In this document: positions 9,914 through 19,639 of the stretch, piece by piece
Layout: every line of letters begins with the position of its first letter
Position numbering within the stretch: the stretch's first letter is position 1
Assembly (NCBI RefSeq): GCF_958299795.1
Contig: NC_133213.1
Location: forward strand, 2,967,693 to 3,031,692
Origin: Porites lutea
Lineage: Eukaryota; Cnidaria; Anthozoa; Scleractinia; Poritidae
DNA: 64,000 nucleotides
Reading direction: 5' to 3'
The notes under the pieces: generated by a model
Told to the model about the DNA's origin: nothing
What the model saw: only the letters and a program-made list of their open reading frames with translations
Database searches by the model: none
Translations under genes and position numbers: made by a program

Positions 9914-11119
9914 GTTCCAAACCTCGGCGACCGATTTATGGAGAAACAGTCTGATTGTATAATCGCTTTTCAATCAAACAAGTATATTTTAAAAGAAGGA
10001 CGTACTAGAGATATTATAGCTGATAACATGGTACACAATAATCGGTTGTTTCATCTTTTATGGAATTGGTTTCAGGAAATGCGAGCTTTCTAGTAGATAT
10101 AAGCTTACAGAAAATTGTCAATATGAGCCTTATAATACATGTGAAGAACGCCACGATATAAATTGGGAATAAAACTGATTGTGACTGGATTAATGTTCGG
10201 GGTTGGTTGAACTCGCAACTAGCTGGCTAAGCGAAGAGGTACCGTGTCTTGCCACGCTGAGCAAATAAAGAGATCTCTCTTTGCTTTATCTTGCTATTTA
10301 TGAGTCGACTTAAATGGGATAAGCCGACTTAGTAGCCAAGCTGATGGTGAGCATTTTAATAGGTTTCTCCAGTTTGGGAAGCATAATTACATTCTTTTTA
10401 AAACAGCCACGCCAATAGTCTTAAAAATTTTCCCTTTGAGTTGGTGCAATTTCTCAAAACAATTAAGATCCATTTTTAAAGTCCATGGCTTTAGGGAAAC
10501 TTCCGCATGCTTCGGTATTGTGAGTCCTTTTCTTAATTAATTTTTTTGAAATTAAATAAAGAAATAGCTGTCTTATTCTCCTGTGTTTTGCGGTGTTCTC
10601 TTCTCTTTGAATACACAAAGTCCTTCCAAATCATCCATTGTCGGTATTACCTGCGGAAACAAATGTCAAAAATTTCAGCCACAAAGACCTACGAGGTTTT
10701 GTTCGTATGAGCGGCTCTCTTGTTTTTTTTCCCTTTTTTTGTTCCCTTTTTTTCGTTATGTGTCAAAAAGTCAAGCGTAGACTTGTCGTTAGGTCGAATG
10801 ATGACCGTCGTCATTCTACTACGATTTTTAGCGAGAGTGTCGCAGTGACGGAGATAAGTAAGCAAATAGTAGAAGTTTTATCATTTTGCGATCGCGAGAG
10901 AGCTTAACCTCTTTTTATAAAACGAATCTTGTTAACTTTCTGGTGAAAAAACAAAAAACAAAACAAAACAAAAAAAACCGTGAAGCTTTCCGGGATGAAC
11001 AGTTTTTTTGAGAATACGCAAACAAACTATAAGTTCGATCTCGTCCTCGTCCTAAAATTTAAAGGTTTTAACTCTGCATAAGGGTTACGTGATGGGAAAC
11101 GGAAGAAGTAGCAAATGAT
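9914..11119. other. 3' flank of B1
   Basis: A poly(A) signal AATAAA lies at 10168-10173, about 255 bp past the stop, and is conserved after all four B genes. The segment about 10220-10480 is related to the 5' flank of the C genes. About 10500-11000 is conserved after all four B genes and again, diverged, at 28480-28660. No second gene is supported. Confidence 0.5.
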
Positions 11120-11521
11120 CACAGGTACCCCAAGCTCACGAAAAAAAATCGTTGTTTCGTAACAGAACTATTATGTGGGTTTGTATGGGGATTTTAGCGA
11201 TCGTTATTTAGGCCACTAAGATAGACATGAAAATACACCAAAAATTCTTACCTTGCCTCCCTGTTTTATTCATGGTATGGTATTAGCATCGCATAGAGAG
11301 GGTAGAACTAAAACTCGCTAAAATCGCCGTGAAATGGCCAGAAATGCTAGGAACATACATGAATAATACAAGCAGGCAAGGTAAAAAATTATTGATGTAT
11401 TTTTATTTTTTATTTTAGTACCCTGACTAACTATCGCTAAAATCCCCTTACCAACCTTTATAATATTTCTGATTTCTGTTACTCAACAACGACTCTCACT
11501 CCGGAGCTTTGGGAACCTGTG
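11120..11521. repeat. Foldback element FB, copy 3
   Basis: Complete copy on the 3' side of C1; its inner right arm reads CAACAACGACTC, a variant shared with copy 9. Confidence 0.8.
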
Positions 11522-12300
11522 GCGTAACTTGGCGTAAATTGCATGTGGTGCGGGGTTTTTTCAAGCTGGATTTTAATTTTCGATTTTAGCGGCAGCTAAT
11601 CTACGTGGCTTCATTAACCATTCTAAAATGTCTTATTTGCCTTCAAGCAAATGACTGAATGATTTTGTAATCGTCTGCCGTGTGATAAAAAATGAATTGT
11701 CTTTTCAGCGCCATATCATGATGTGAAATAACACTGCTACTGATGTGTTAGAAATCTCACAGCAAACACAAGACAATATAAATTTTTGCACTTCTGTAGA
11801 AGCAAAAATAAATTAAACTTCTTTTTATCCTTGTGTTAATTATAAAACTGTTTTATTGAAAATGCAAGTGTTCGTGGTCTTTACAGGCTCAGAGTTTCGG
11901 GGCAATAAAACAAAAGATATATATTTATTCATGACTGAACTTCCAGGTGATTCCTATTGTTTCATTTCCCCGAGCTTTGGGGTGACGTGTGGTCTGTCTA
12001 ACAACCTCGTTCCTAGAGTCGAACGAGAACAAGGTTGATTGAGTATCCCTAAGCTTATTAATAATTCAAGAAGAGAAAACAAAAACAAGCAAATCATTAC
12101 CGTAACGAAGGTTGAAAAAAATTAATTACCACAAAATTTTGCGCACTTTTATTGCTTTGAATTTCTTCAAGAATTATTGTTCATTGAGAAGTTGTATTTG
12201 GCAAACACAACATTTAGTGTTTTATCTGATATCCAGACGCCTTTAAGTCGCTCCTTTCTTTAATGATGTTCGGCTCAACCTAGTACCTAGCCGTTCTCGC
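11522..12300. other. Left flank of C1: module and small reading frame
   Basis: The module lies at about 11522-11785. A short frame starting MQVFVVFTGS begins at 11862 and is also open in most other A and C blocks. A hairpin around 12002-12036 follows. Coding status is doubtful. Confidence 0.4.
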
Positions 12301-13477
12301 CTAGGTCAATCCTGGACTCTACGTGAGCTGTGACGTCACCGAGAAGGACCTTTCCGAGACTTGGTCTCATACCCACCCTTTCCCAGACTTCGAGTGGACA
12401 CTGGGGCAAGAGGGAAAGCCTAAGGCCTAATAAATTGTGTCCTGCCCAGGCGAGCTGTGACGTCTTAAACAGTCACCCCCACTTACGTACCTCATCTCTC
12501 TCTGGCACTTCCTCATCTATCTCATTAACTTTGTCCCGCCATCTGGTCAGTTCCGCAGACGCTGAAATGACCAAACGTAAAAGTTATTCAGTCGTCCATA
12601 GCATGACTCTGCTAGACAGTCCATCAGTGTTTCACATGTACGATGCACATGATCATTGCCAGTATGATCACTACTTCTTTCCCGTCTTCAGTCTCCTTGC
12701 GTCCTCAGAGAGATGTGGTCCCTGATTCGCCCCATGTATTAGAGGTAATCAAAACAGTCTTGTGTTCTGGATTCCATGTTATGGCTCTTGATGCTGTAGA
12801 TTAATTTGATTCCAAGTACTGGATTCCGGATTCCTTGTCAGTTTACAGCAAGAAACCCCAAAGTGTGACCTCTTTTAATTAATTCACATTCTTTCATGCG
12901 GACATTAACCAATCGGAAGTCGAGGACAGTTTCCAGCTGGCTTCTGACTGGATTAAATCTGCACGAAAGAAAGTGAATGAATTAAAAGCGGTCACACTTT
13001 TGGGCTCCTTGCTGTAATCTTTAGTCTTTAATCATGGTAATTGCCACTAGCGTTACAAATAATGCTAATCCGGCAATGGAGCGGCTAGCGGTCGCTTAAT
13101 TTCATGGTATCCAAAAAATGAAAAAACAACGATGTCAATTATATTATTATGTTGAATTAGTAGACACTCTTCGGATGAATTCTGGGTACGATGAAGAACT
13201 AACAACGTCAGCTGACAAAGCGTTCCATACGGTGATTGCTCTTACATAAAAAGAGTGTTTGTAAGCGTCAACTTAAGAGGATGAGAGTCTGATCTTAAAG
13301 TCGTGACTGGCCCTTGTACGGCCATACGCAGGCATGGAGATGAGGTCATAGGGAAGGAAGATGTTGACTTGACCTCTATGTATTTTATAAAACATGCCGA
13401 GACCTCATATCCTGCGCCTTGACTGCAGTGAAGGCCAGTTCAAATCAGTAAGCATTCACGAAACGCTACTATAGTCA
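12301..13477. other. C-block spacer, conserved in all three C blocks
   Basis: About 1.2 kb found only with the C genes (again at about 24850-26040 and 58670-59850). It starts with a perfect CRE-type palindrome TGACGTCA at 12331-12338. A plus-strand open frame spans 12330-12725, ending HDHCQYDHYFFPVF...; its latter half stays open in all three copies, but the upstream half is rearranged in the C2 copy. No known domain is recognised, so it is left as non-coding or hypothetical. Confidence 0.45.
12331..12338. promoter_or_regulatory. CRE-type palindrome TGACGTCA (C1 block)
   Basis: Perfect 8-bp cAMP response element consensus, repeated at 24887-24894 and 58704-58711 in the other C blocks. A half match (TGACGTC) follows about 120 bp later. 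It lies 1.6 kb past the C1 stop, so any action on C1 would be at a distance. Confidence 0.3.
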
Positions 13478-13638
13478 AGTAATACATCAAGAATGAGACG
13501 CAGTATTTCATCGCCAGATGAAACACAGCTCAACACCGAGAAGAGAGTTGAAAATACGACGCGCAGCGGAAAATTTTTGACGAACTTCGAGGTGTTTCAT
13601 CTGGTGATGAAACACTGTCGAATGCTTGATATTACTTC
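13478..13638. mobile_element. 161-bp foldback element (C1 block)
   Basis: Outer arms AAGTAATA...TCAAG and CTTGATATTACTT enclose two nested palindromes built on TTTCATC and GATGAAA, including a perfect one, GTGTTTCATC-TGGT-GATGAAACAC. The same element sits at 26042-26202 and 59850-60010. Confidence 0.65.
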
Positions 13639-13902
13639 TCAAACAAAAGGATTTTAGAAGGAGAAATTAAGGATGCAAAAATGAGCTGTTTTTCATTTTA
13701 TTTCCAAACACTCATTAAACATTAATGTCATTTGTATTTTCTTTACGAATTATTAATGAGTTTAAGGTTTCAGAGTCTCAGACTGTCTTGGATTACTTTA
13801 CGTGGGGCTATATATCTTTCATTTGGCCTTTCCGCCTAAAAACGGAACCGGTGTGTACAGGTATTAACATTGTTATTAATTATTTTGGTTGATCTTTATC
13901 CA
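13639..13902. other. Proximal 3' flank of C1
   Basis: AT-rich; shared with C2 and C3. No other feature seen. Confidence 0.4.
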
Positions 13903-14814
13903 TTAATTATTGTTATTTAAGAATTTCAAAATTTCCCGAAGAATACTTTTGATGGCGTATCGAATATGTCTCATCTTCCAACAGTAAATCAGCGGATTGA
14001 GGGAAGAATTGAGAAACAACAATGTCAAAGTATAGAGAGACAAATGTTCTACCACCCCGGATTGTTTATTGCTACCTTTTGCAGCCGTAGCAATTGCAAG
14101 GGTATTTGGCAAATAACAAGCCACAAAAATTAGGTTCACCAAAAATGAAACTCGCGCAGCCTTCAAAGAAGAGTTCAAGAAATGTGAATCAGATGTTCTA
14201 CCACGTTGAGAGATGCCGGATGCGGCTTGAAGTGTTTGGATTAGAGTTTTATGGCGTCGCGCCACTAACCAAATCTTGCAATAAAAAAATACTGTACCTA
14301 TGGAGCAAAGAGCAACAATAGCTACAGCAAAGACGACTCTTACAGCTTTTGGAATCCAGAAACTAGCCATCGAAGTAAAAGCACTGAAAAGCCAAATCAG
14401 GATCGCAAGAGCAACGACACGCCTGTGGGTCACAAGTTGATTGTATCTGAGATGAAGACGAATCGCCAAGAATCGGTCCACAGTAAGGGCTGAAACACCA
14501 AGGAAAGAAGCATAAAAGAAAACAACGCCTGTTTTGTGTATTGCACTGCAAATATTATGGTACGAGTTGCTGTCAGTGTCTGATTGCAACTCCATGACAA
14601 GACGTGATATCTGCAAAGGCTGGACAACCAAACCGATTCCAAGATCAGAAACGGCCAAACTCAAAAGCAGTGTTTTTAAAGGCTTGGGCAAAGAAAAAGT
14701 CTTTCTCAGCGGCAGAATTGTTAAAATGTTCAACATGATTGCAGTGTAAGACAAAAAGGCGTTAAAGATACAGGTCACGGCGCGCGATGTAAAGAGACCT
14801 CCAGATTCCGTCAT
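13903..14814 (-). CDS. C1: rhodopsin-like GPCR, family C
   Basis: This single-exon gene encodes a 303-residue receptor. It has N29 in TM1, SDLGIG with D57, a cysteine at 89 at the usual TM3 disulfide position, DRF at 113-115, W141, CYLP at 233-236 and NSSLNPLIYCW around 269-279, then a basic helix 8 and an asparagine-rich end. The open frame continues 23 codons upstream to a TTG but with no ATG. C2 is not open there, so the ATG of MTESGG at 14814 is chosen. It is convergent with B1. It keeps NPxxY, unlike family A, to which it is otherwise clearly related. Ligand unknown. Confidence 0.88.
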   Translation of the reverse strand: MTESGGLFTSRAVTCIFNAFLSYTAIMLNILTILPLRKTFSLPKPLKTLLLSLAVSDLGIGLVVQPLQISRLVMELQSDTDSNSYHNICSAIHKTGVVFFYASFLGVSALTVDRFLAIRLHLRYNQLVTHRRVVALAILIWLFSAFTSMASFWIPKAVRVVFAVAIVALCSIGTVFFYCKIWLVARRHKTLIQTLQAASGISQRGRTSDSHFLNSSLKAARVSFLVNLIFVACYLPNTLAIATAAKGSNKQSGVVEHLSLYTLTLLFLNSSLNPLIYCWKMRHIRYAIKSILREILKFLNNNN

Positions 14815-15230
14815 TCTTTGATTATAGTTCCGAAAGTCATGGAGGTCGACTATTTTCGGCTTGTTATTCTTCTTTCTAGCCAAAAAACGTTCTAAGGCTA
14901 ATCAGCGGCTGTGTTCTACAACACACGCATTGGTTAGGGACACGGGCCTCACCGCGCGGGGGCGTTCAATTCAACGTCTTGCCGAGCTGGGCAATTAACG
15001 AGATGTCTGTTTATTTTTTTTTTCTTGTAATCCATAAGTCGACCTTAATTGCCAGCCGAGCTGATCATAATGATGGACTGAGCATTTCAAGTTTCTCCAC
15101 GTAAGGCACTATAATTACTTTCTTTCCACCACTTCCGGAGAAAACGCACAGGTGCACCAAATGTGGGTTTAAATTTGAATATTAAAGGCTTTTTTAGTGT
15201 TAATAGGAAACGGAGGAAGTAGCAAATAAT
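14815..15230. other. 5' flank of C1
   Basis: The segment 14960-15120 is recognisably related to the 3' flank of the B genes (10220-10390), in the same plus-strand direction. The block-end motif follows to 15230. No gene. Confidence 0.45.
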
Positions 15231-15640
15231 CACAGGTACCCCAAGCTCACGAAAGAAAATCGTTGTTACGTAACAGAACTATTATATGGGTTATGTATGG
15301 GGATTTTAGCGATCGTTATTTAGGCCACTAAAATAGAAATGAAAATTCACCAAAAATTCTTGCCTCTCCTCCCTGTTTTATTCATGGTATGGTCTTTGCA
15401 TTGCATAGAGAGAGCAGGTGAACAACGGCAGAACTAAAACTCACTAGAATCGCGCTGACTGGGCCAGGAATACTAGGAACATGCCATGAATAAAACAAGC
15501 AGGCAGGATAAGAAGTTTTGATATATTTTTATTTTAGTGCCCTGACTAACTATCGCTAAAATCCCCTTACAAACCTTTATAATATTTCTGATTTCTGTTA
15601 CCCAGCAACGATTCTCGCTCCGGAGCTTGGGGTAACTGTG
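15231..15640. repeat. Foldback element FB, copy 4
   Basis: Complete, 410 bp, on the 3' side of A3; closest to copy 7. Confidence 0.8.
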
Positions 15641-17096
15641 GCGTAACTAGTCGTAAATTGCATGTGGTGCGGGGTTATATCAAGCTGGATTTTAATTTTC
15701 GATTTTAGCTGAAGCTAATCTACGTGGTTTCATTAACCATTCTAAAATGTTTTATTTGCCTTCAAGACAATGACTGAATGATTTTGTAATCGTCTGCCTT
15801 GTGATAAAAAATGAATCGTCTTTTCAGCGCCATATCATGATGTGAAATAGCACTGCTACTGATGTGTTAGAAATCTCACAGCAAACTCAAGACAATATAA
15901 ATGTTTGCACTTCGATAGAAGCAAAAATAAATTAAATTTCTTTTGTATTGTACCACTTAAAGAAAAAGAAAGTGATCCTTGTGTTAATTATAAAACTGTT
16001 TTATTAAAAATGCAAGTGTTCGTGGTCTTTACAGGCTCAGAGTTTTGGGGCAATAAAACAAAAGATATATTTTTATTCATGACTGAACTTCCAGGTGATT
16101 CCTATTGTTTCATTTCCCCAAGCCTTGGGGTGACGTGAATTATTGCAGTGGTCTGTCTAACGACCTCGTTCCCAGAGTCCTTAAACTCTACTTCCTCCGT
16201 CGAGCAAGAACAAGGTTGATTGAGTATTCCTAAGGTCATTAATAATTCATAAAAAGAAAGCAAAAACAGGAAATTACTACCGTAACGGAGGTTGGAAAAA
16301 ATTAATTACCATAAAATTTTGCGAACTTTTCTTGTTTTTAATTTCTTCAAGAATCATTGTTCGTTGACAAGCTGTATTAAACACAACATTTAGTGTTTTA
16401 TCTGATATCCAGAGGCCTTTAGCTGAGAATTTAGGACATCATCACACAGAATGCATTTGCTTGACATTTTATCATCTTCTCCTCACTACTTCTATAGTAA
16501 ATGAATAGGGGCGACAACGGAGAATTTTAATTTTGATCCTAGGATTTGAAAGGTTAAGGATGATGACGTTGATCGCTCTTCATGATCTTTCCTGCATTAG
16601 TTAAAATTAATACTTACATAACAAATCGTGCATCATTCTTTCTTAATTTAAAATTAATATTTTTGTGAGGTTTATTAATCGATTCGCCAGAAAATTCTAC
16701 CTTAAGTCAGACTGTTATACATGTTATGTCATTCAAAATGATAATCATAGAAAACCAAGAACTTTTAATTTATAGGTTACAGGTGTACGAAGTTATCTGC
16801 ATACTATTGTTCTCAGATTAAAGTTCTAACTTCCGCCAATTTTTTGTCACCCAAATAAAACTGCAATTTATAATACAAACCTAATAGCAAAAGCTACAAT
16901 ACGTTTGGCGTTTTTATATGTAATAAAGGACGAATAAGGCCATCAAGAACGAATAAATCGGGAGACAAACAAATGTTTAGGTCTAACTATCGTTTAAATA
17001 TGACACAAGAAAACCGTTATAATTTCCTACACGATGCGTATACAGAGATCAGAGAGGTCATGCCATTTTTCAAAGGCTGAATCAAGTTTGTAAAAT
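15641..17096. other. Left flank of A3
   Basis: Module at about 15641-15903. A small open frame with MQVFVVFTGSEFW starts at 16010 and stops earlier than in other blocks. A hairpin lies near 16160-16217, then A-type 3' spacer. Near-identical to the A5 flank at 34185-35649. Confidence 0.5.
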
Positions 17097-17331
17097 TTAG
17101 CCTTCTTGAATCTGGTACTGACTTGCGAATTTGTCGCACTGAATGTTCTTGATAGCGCATCGGATTTCTCTAAACTTCCAGCAGTAAACCAGAAGAAAAA
17201 GGGATGCACTCAAATTTAACAGAGTCCGAGCGTAAATTAAGAAATGTTCTTTCATCCTATTCATCTGTCCGACCAGGAACACAATAACGATTGGCAAATG
17301 GCAGGCCAAAAACAACAGATAGATGTAAAGT
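17097..17331 (-). pseudogene. Tandem partial copy of the A3 3' end (TM6-TM7)
   Basis: It starts immediately after the A3 stop codon and repeats the last 235 bp of the gene: ACHLPIVIVFLVG, a TM7-like SASLFLLVYCW, and a C-terminus ending QYQIQEG with its own stop. It has no start codon or upstream helices. Confidence 0.75.
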
Positions 17332-18243
17332 TTAGCCTTCCTGAATCTGATTCTGACTTGCGAATTTGTCGCGCAGAATGTTCTTGATAGCGCATCGGAT
17401 GTGTCTAAACTTCCAGCAGTAAACCAGAGGAACGAGGGATGAGCTCAAATATAACAGTGTCCGAGCGTAAATCAACAAATGTTTCCTCTTATTCACCTGT
17501 GGCCCAAACAGGATGTCAATAGCGATTGGCAAATGACAGGCCAAAAACAACAGATATACATAAAATGTACCAACTGCTGTTTTTCTCAGTCTTTCGAAAT
17601 TTGAGTGACTTTCTACGTTCGGTGCCACTGCTTCGACTGGCTGTGCATGAACCTGAACGGTGTGGCGACGTACGACTGTGGAAATCTTGAAATAGATTAG
17701 ACCCATAGTAAGGAGACAAACCAATCCCACAGTCATCCCAATAAGGCTACAAACATTTTTGCTGCTCAAAACACCGGTTAGGGCTAGGCAAGCACTGAGA
17801 ATCCAGTTTAAGATCACTGCAGCTACAACACGCTTGTACGTCACAATTTCTTGGTAGGTGAGAAGTTCCTGGTGTTTGAGGTGAAGGTGGATAGCAAGGA
17901 ATCTGTCAACGCTGATAGTTGTGACACCGAAGAATGAAGCATAACCAAGGGTCCTTCCTATGAGGCGCAGAGCTCTATCTGTATCGTTAAAAGTTTCCTG
18001 GTCGTCAGTTTGTGGTATTTGCATAATCATGCGAGCGATGTACAAAGGCTGGACAACTAATCCAAAACCAAGATCAGAAACAGCCACGCTAAGGATCAAT
18101 GCTTTCAGAGTCTTTGGCAGTGATGAAGTCCTTCGCAGGGCGAATATTAAGATGATGTTCAACATGATTGTTGTGTAACATGAGAAGGAATTGACTACAA
18201 CGGTTATGATGAGGCAGGGAGAGAAATCTGCTGCCTCTTTCAT
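17332..18243 (-). CDS. A3: rhodopsin-like GPCR, family A
   Basis: 303-residue receptor with SDLGFG (D57), DRF at 113-115, CHLP in TM6 and SSSLVPLVYCW in TM7, ending in the family tail SQNQIQEG. The start is the ATG of MKEAAD. A5 is its closest relative here, and both carry the partial 3' copy just after the stop. Loop 2 has SSKNVCSL in place of the A1 SGGYVCNL. Intact by reading; ligand unknown. Confidence 0.9.
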   Translation of the reverse strand: MKEAADFSPCLIITVVVNSFSCYTTIMLNIILIFALRRTSSLPKTLKALILSVAVSDLGFGLVVQPLYIARMIMQIPQTDDQETFNDTDRALRLIGRTLGYASFFGVTTISVDRFLAIHLHLKHQELLTYQEIVTYKRVVAAVILNWILSACLALTGVLSSKNVCSLIGMTVGLVCLLTMGLIYFKISTVVRRHTVQVHAQPVEAVAPNVESHSNFERLRKTAVGTFYVYLLFLACHLPIAIDILFGPQVNKRKHLLIYARTLLYLSSSLVPLVYCWKFRHIRCAIKNILRDKFASQNQIQEG

Positions 18244-19639
18244 TGTGTATTATAACTTCGTTTTTCCAAGAGAACGGGAGCGGAGTCAGGAATGCATGCT
18301 TTCTTGAATAAGTTTACGTTTATGAGGAAGACGTCGGATGAAGGACTCTCTCCCTCCACGAACACCTCTTCTTAGAGGTGTTCAAAACCGGAGTCCAGAT
18401 GGCCTTGAAAGATGCAACAAGGAACTGCTTAATTATAAGGATCGAACAGTGGTCCTAAAGCTCGCATGATGTAACCTTATTGCTGACGTTTTGAAACATT
18501 GTTGCAAACTGGGGTAAATTTGGACGTTTAAAAATTTGAGAACCTCTGAACGTCAAGGCAATTTTATTAAAAGTCCATATCCAATAAACATTCGTCGTTT
18601 AAAGGCGGCGTGCGTTATCGCGTATTTTTTTCACATTTTGTTTAGTCAAATGGTGTCCGCTAACACAAAATAAAAATTACAGTTCTTCCTAAAAGCCTCA
18701 GAAAAACGAATAAACGAAAAGATTAGTTTAACTTCGTATTCTCCATCTGTCTTGCTTGAAGTCTACGATTATTCTAGAGAAAGAAAGTTGATGCTCATTT
18801 AAAAAAAGGGAAACAAAATGATTGATCACTATACTCGTTTAAAAGAAAATGAAGATTATCTCTCTAGGGAGCTTCAGCTTTAAGGTAAAAGGCGTCATGT
18901 TTTAATGTGCGCGGTCTAATCATGGATGTAATTATGTGCAGTAAGGATGTGCAATGCAATAATAAGGAAAAAACTTAATCGTGGTAAGTCTCGTGATCCA
19001 GCTTAATGAAGGACGAGTCAATCAAATGATGCGAACGTAGGTAGCAAAAATTCAGCTTTTGTGCTTGAAAAAAAAAAAGGTTAAATCAAGAGCAAAATTC
19101 AACAGATACCTCGAATCTGTAATATTAAGTTACACCCTCCGGCTCCACGCCTGTTTTTTGCCAGGTCACACCTATGAAACAGCAAATAATTCACAGGGCT
19201 TCCAGTGGGTTAATGTGTTGTTTGTGTAAATGCGTTATTTGTCGTAGTCAACAATTTCCATGTAATAAGCTCTTAAAGAAGCGGTATGTCATACCACGCT
19301 ACAATAACTTGTGTGCTGTCAAGGTTAAATTGTTATTAACTTTTCTCTGACATTAACTTCATCTAACTTTTATCTCGATATTAGCTTTTCTCTGTTCTGC
19401 TTGACAAAGGTAGAACACCTCCGTTTTTAACCCATCAAGAGTGATCAGCAACACATTTCTCCTTGCAATATTGGTGACAAGATTTAAGGGTATGATCAAA
19501 AAAGATATGATGTGCTGATACTTCAACAACTCGGCCCCCAATTACTTCAGGGAAAACGCGGCACGAAATGAGAATTTAAATTTTGATATTAGGGGCTTTT
19601 TTACCGTTAATAGGAAACGGGGGAAGTAGCAAATGATTA
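18244..19639. other. 5' flank of A3
   Basis: A-type upstream spacer. The site matching 8182-8391 is empty here (near 19500), giving the pre-insertion state of the palindromic MITE. No gene seen. Confidence 0.5.

Noticed and set aside
10638-10907. Open frame in the B 3' flank, seen again at 23125 and 57021
   Set aside because: Its start and length vary between copies through indels; it overlaps flank sequence also found without it. More likely duplicated spacer.
14815-14883. N-terminal extension of C1 (and C3 at 61188-61256) giving 326 residues
   Set aside because: It begins at TTG, not ATG, and the equivalent C2 region is closed; the ATG at 14814 gives the same 303 residues in all three.
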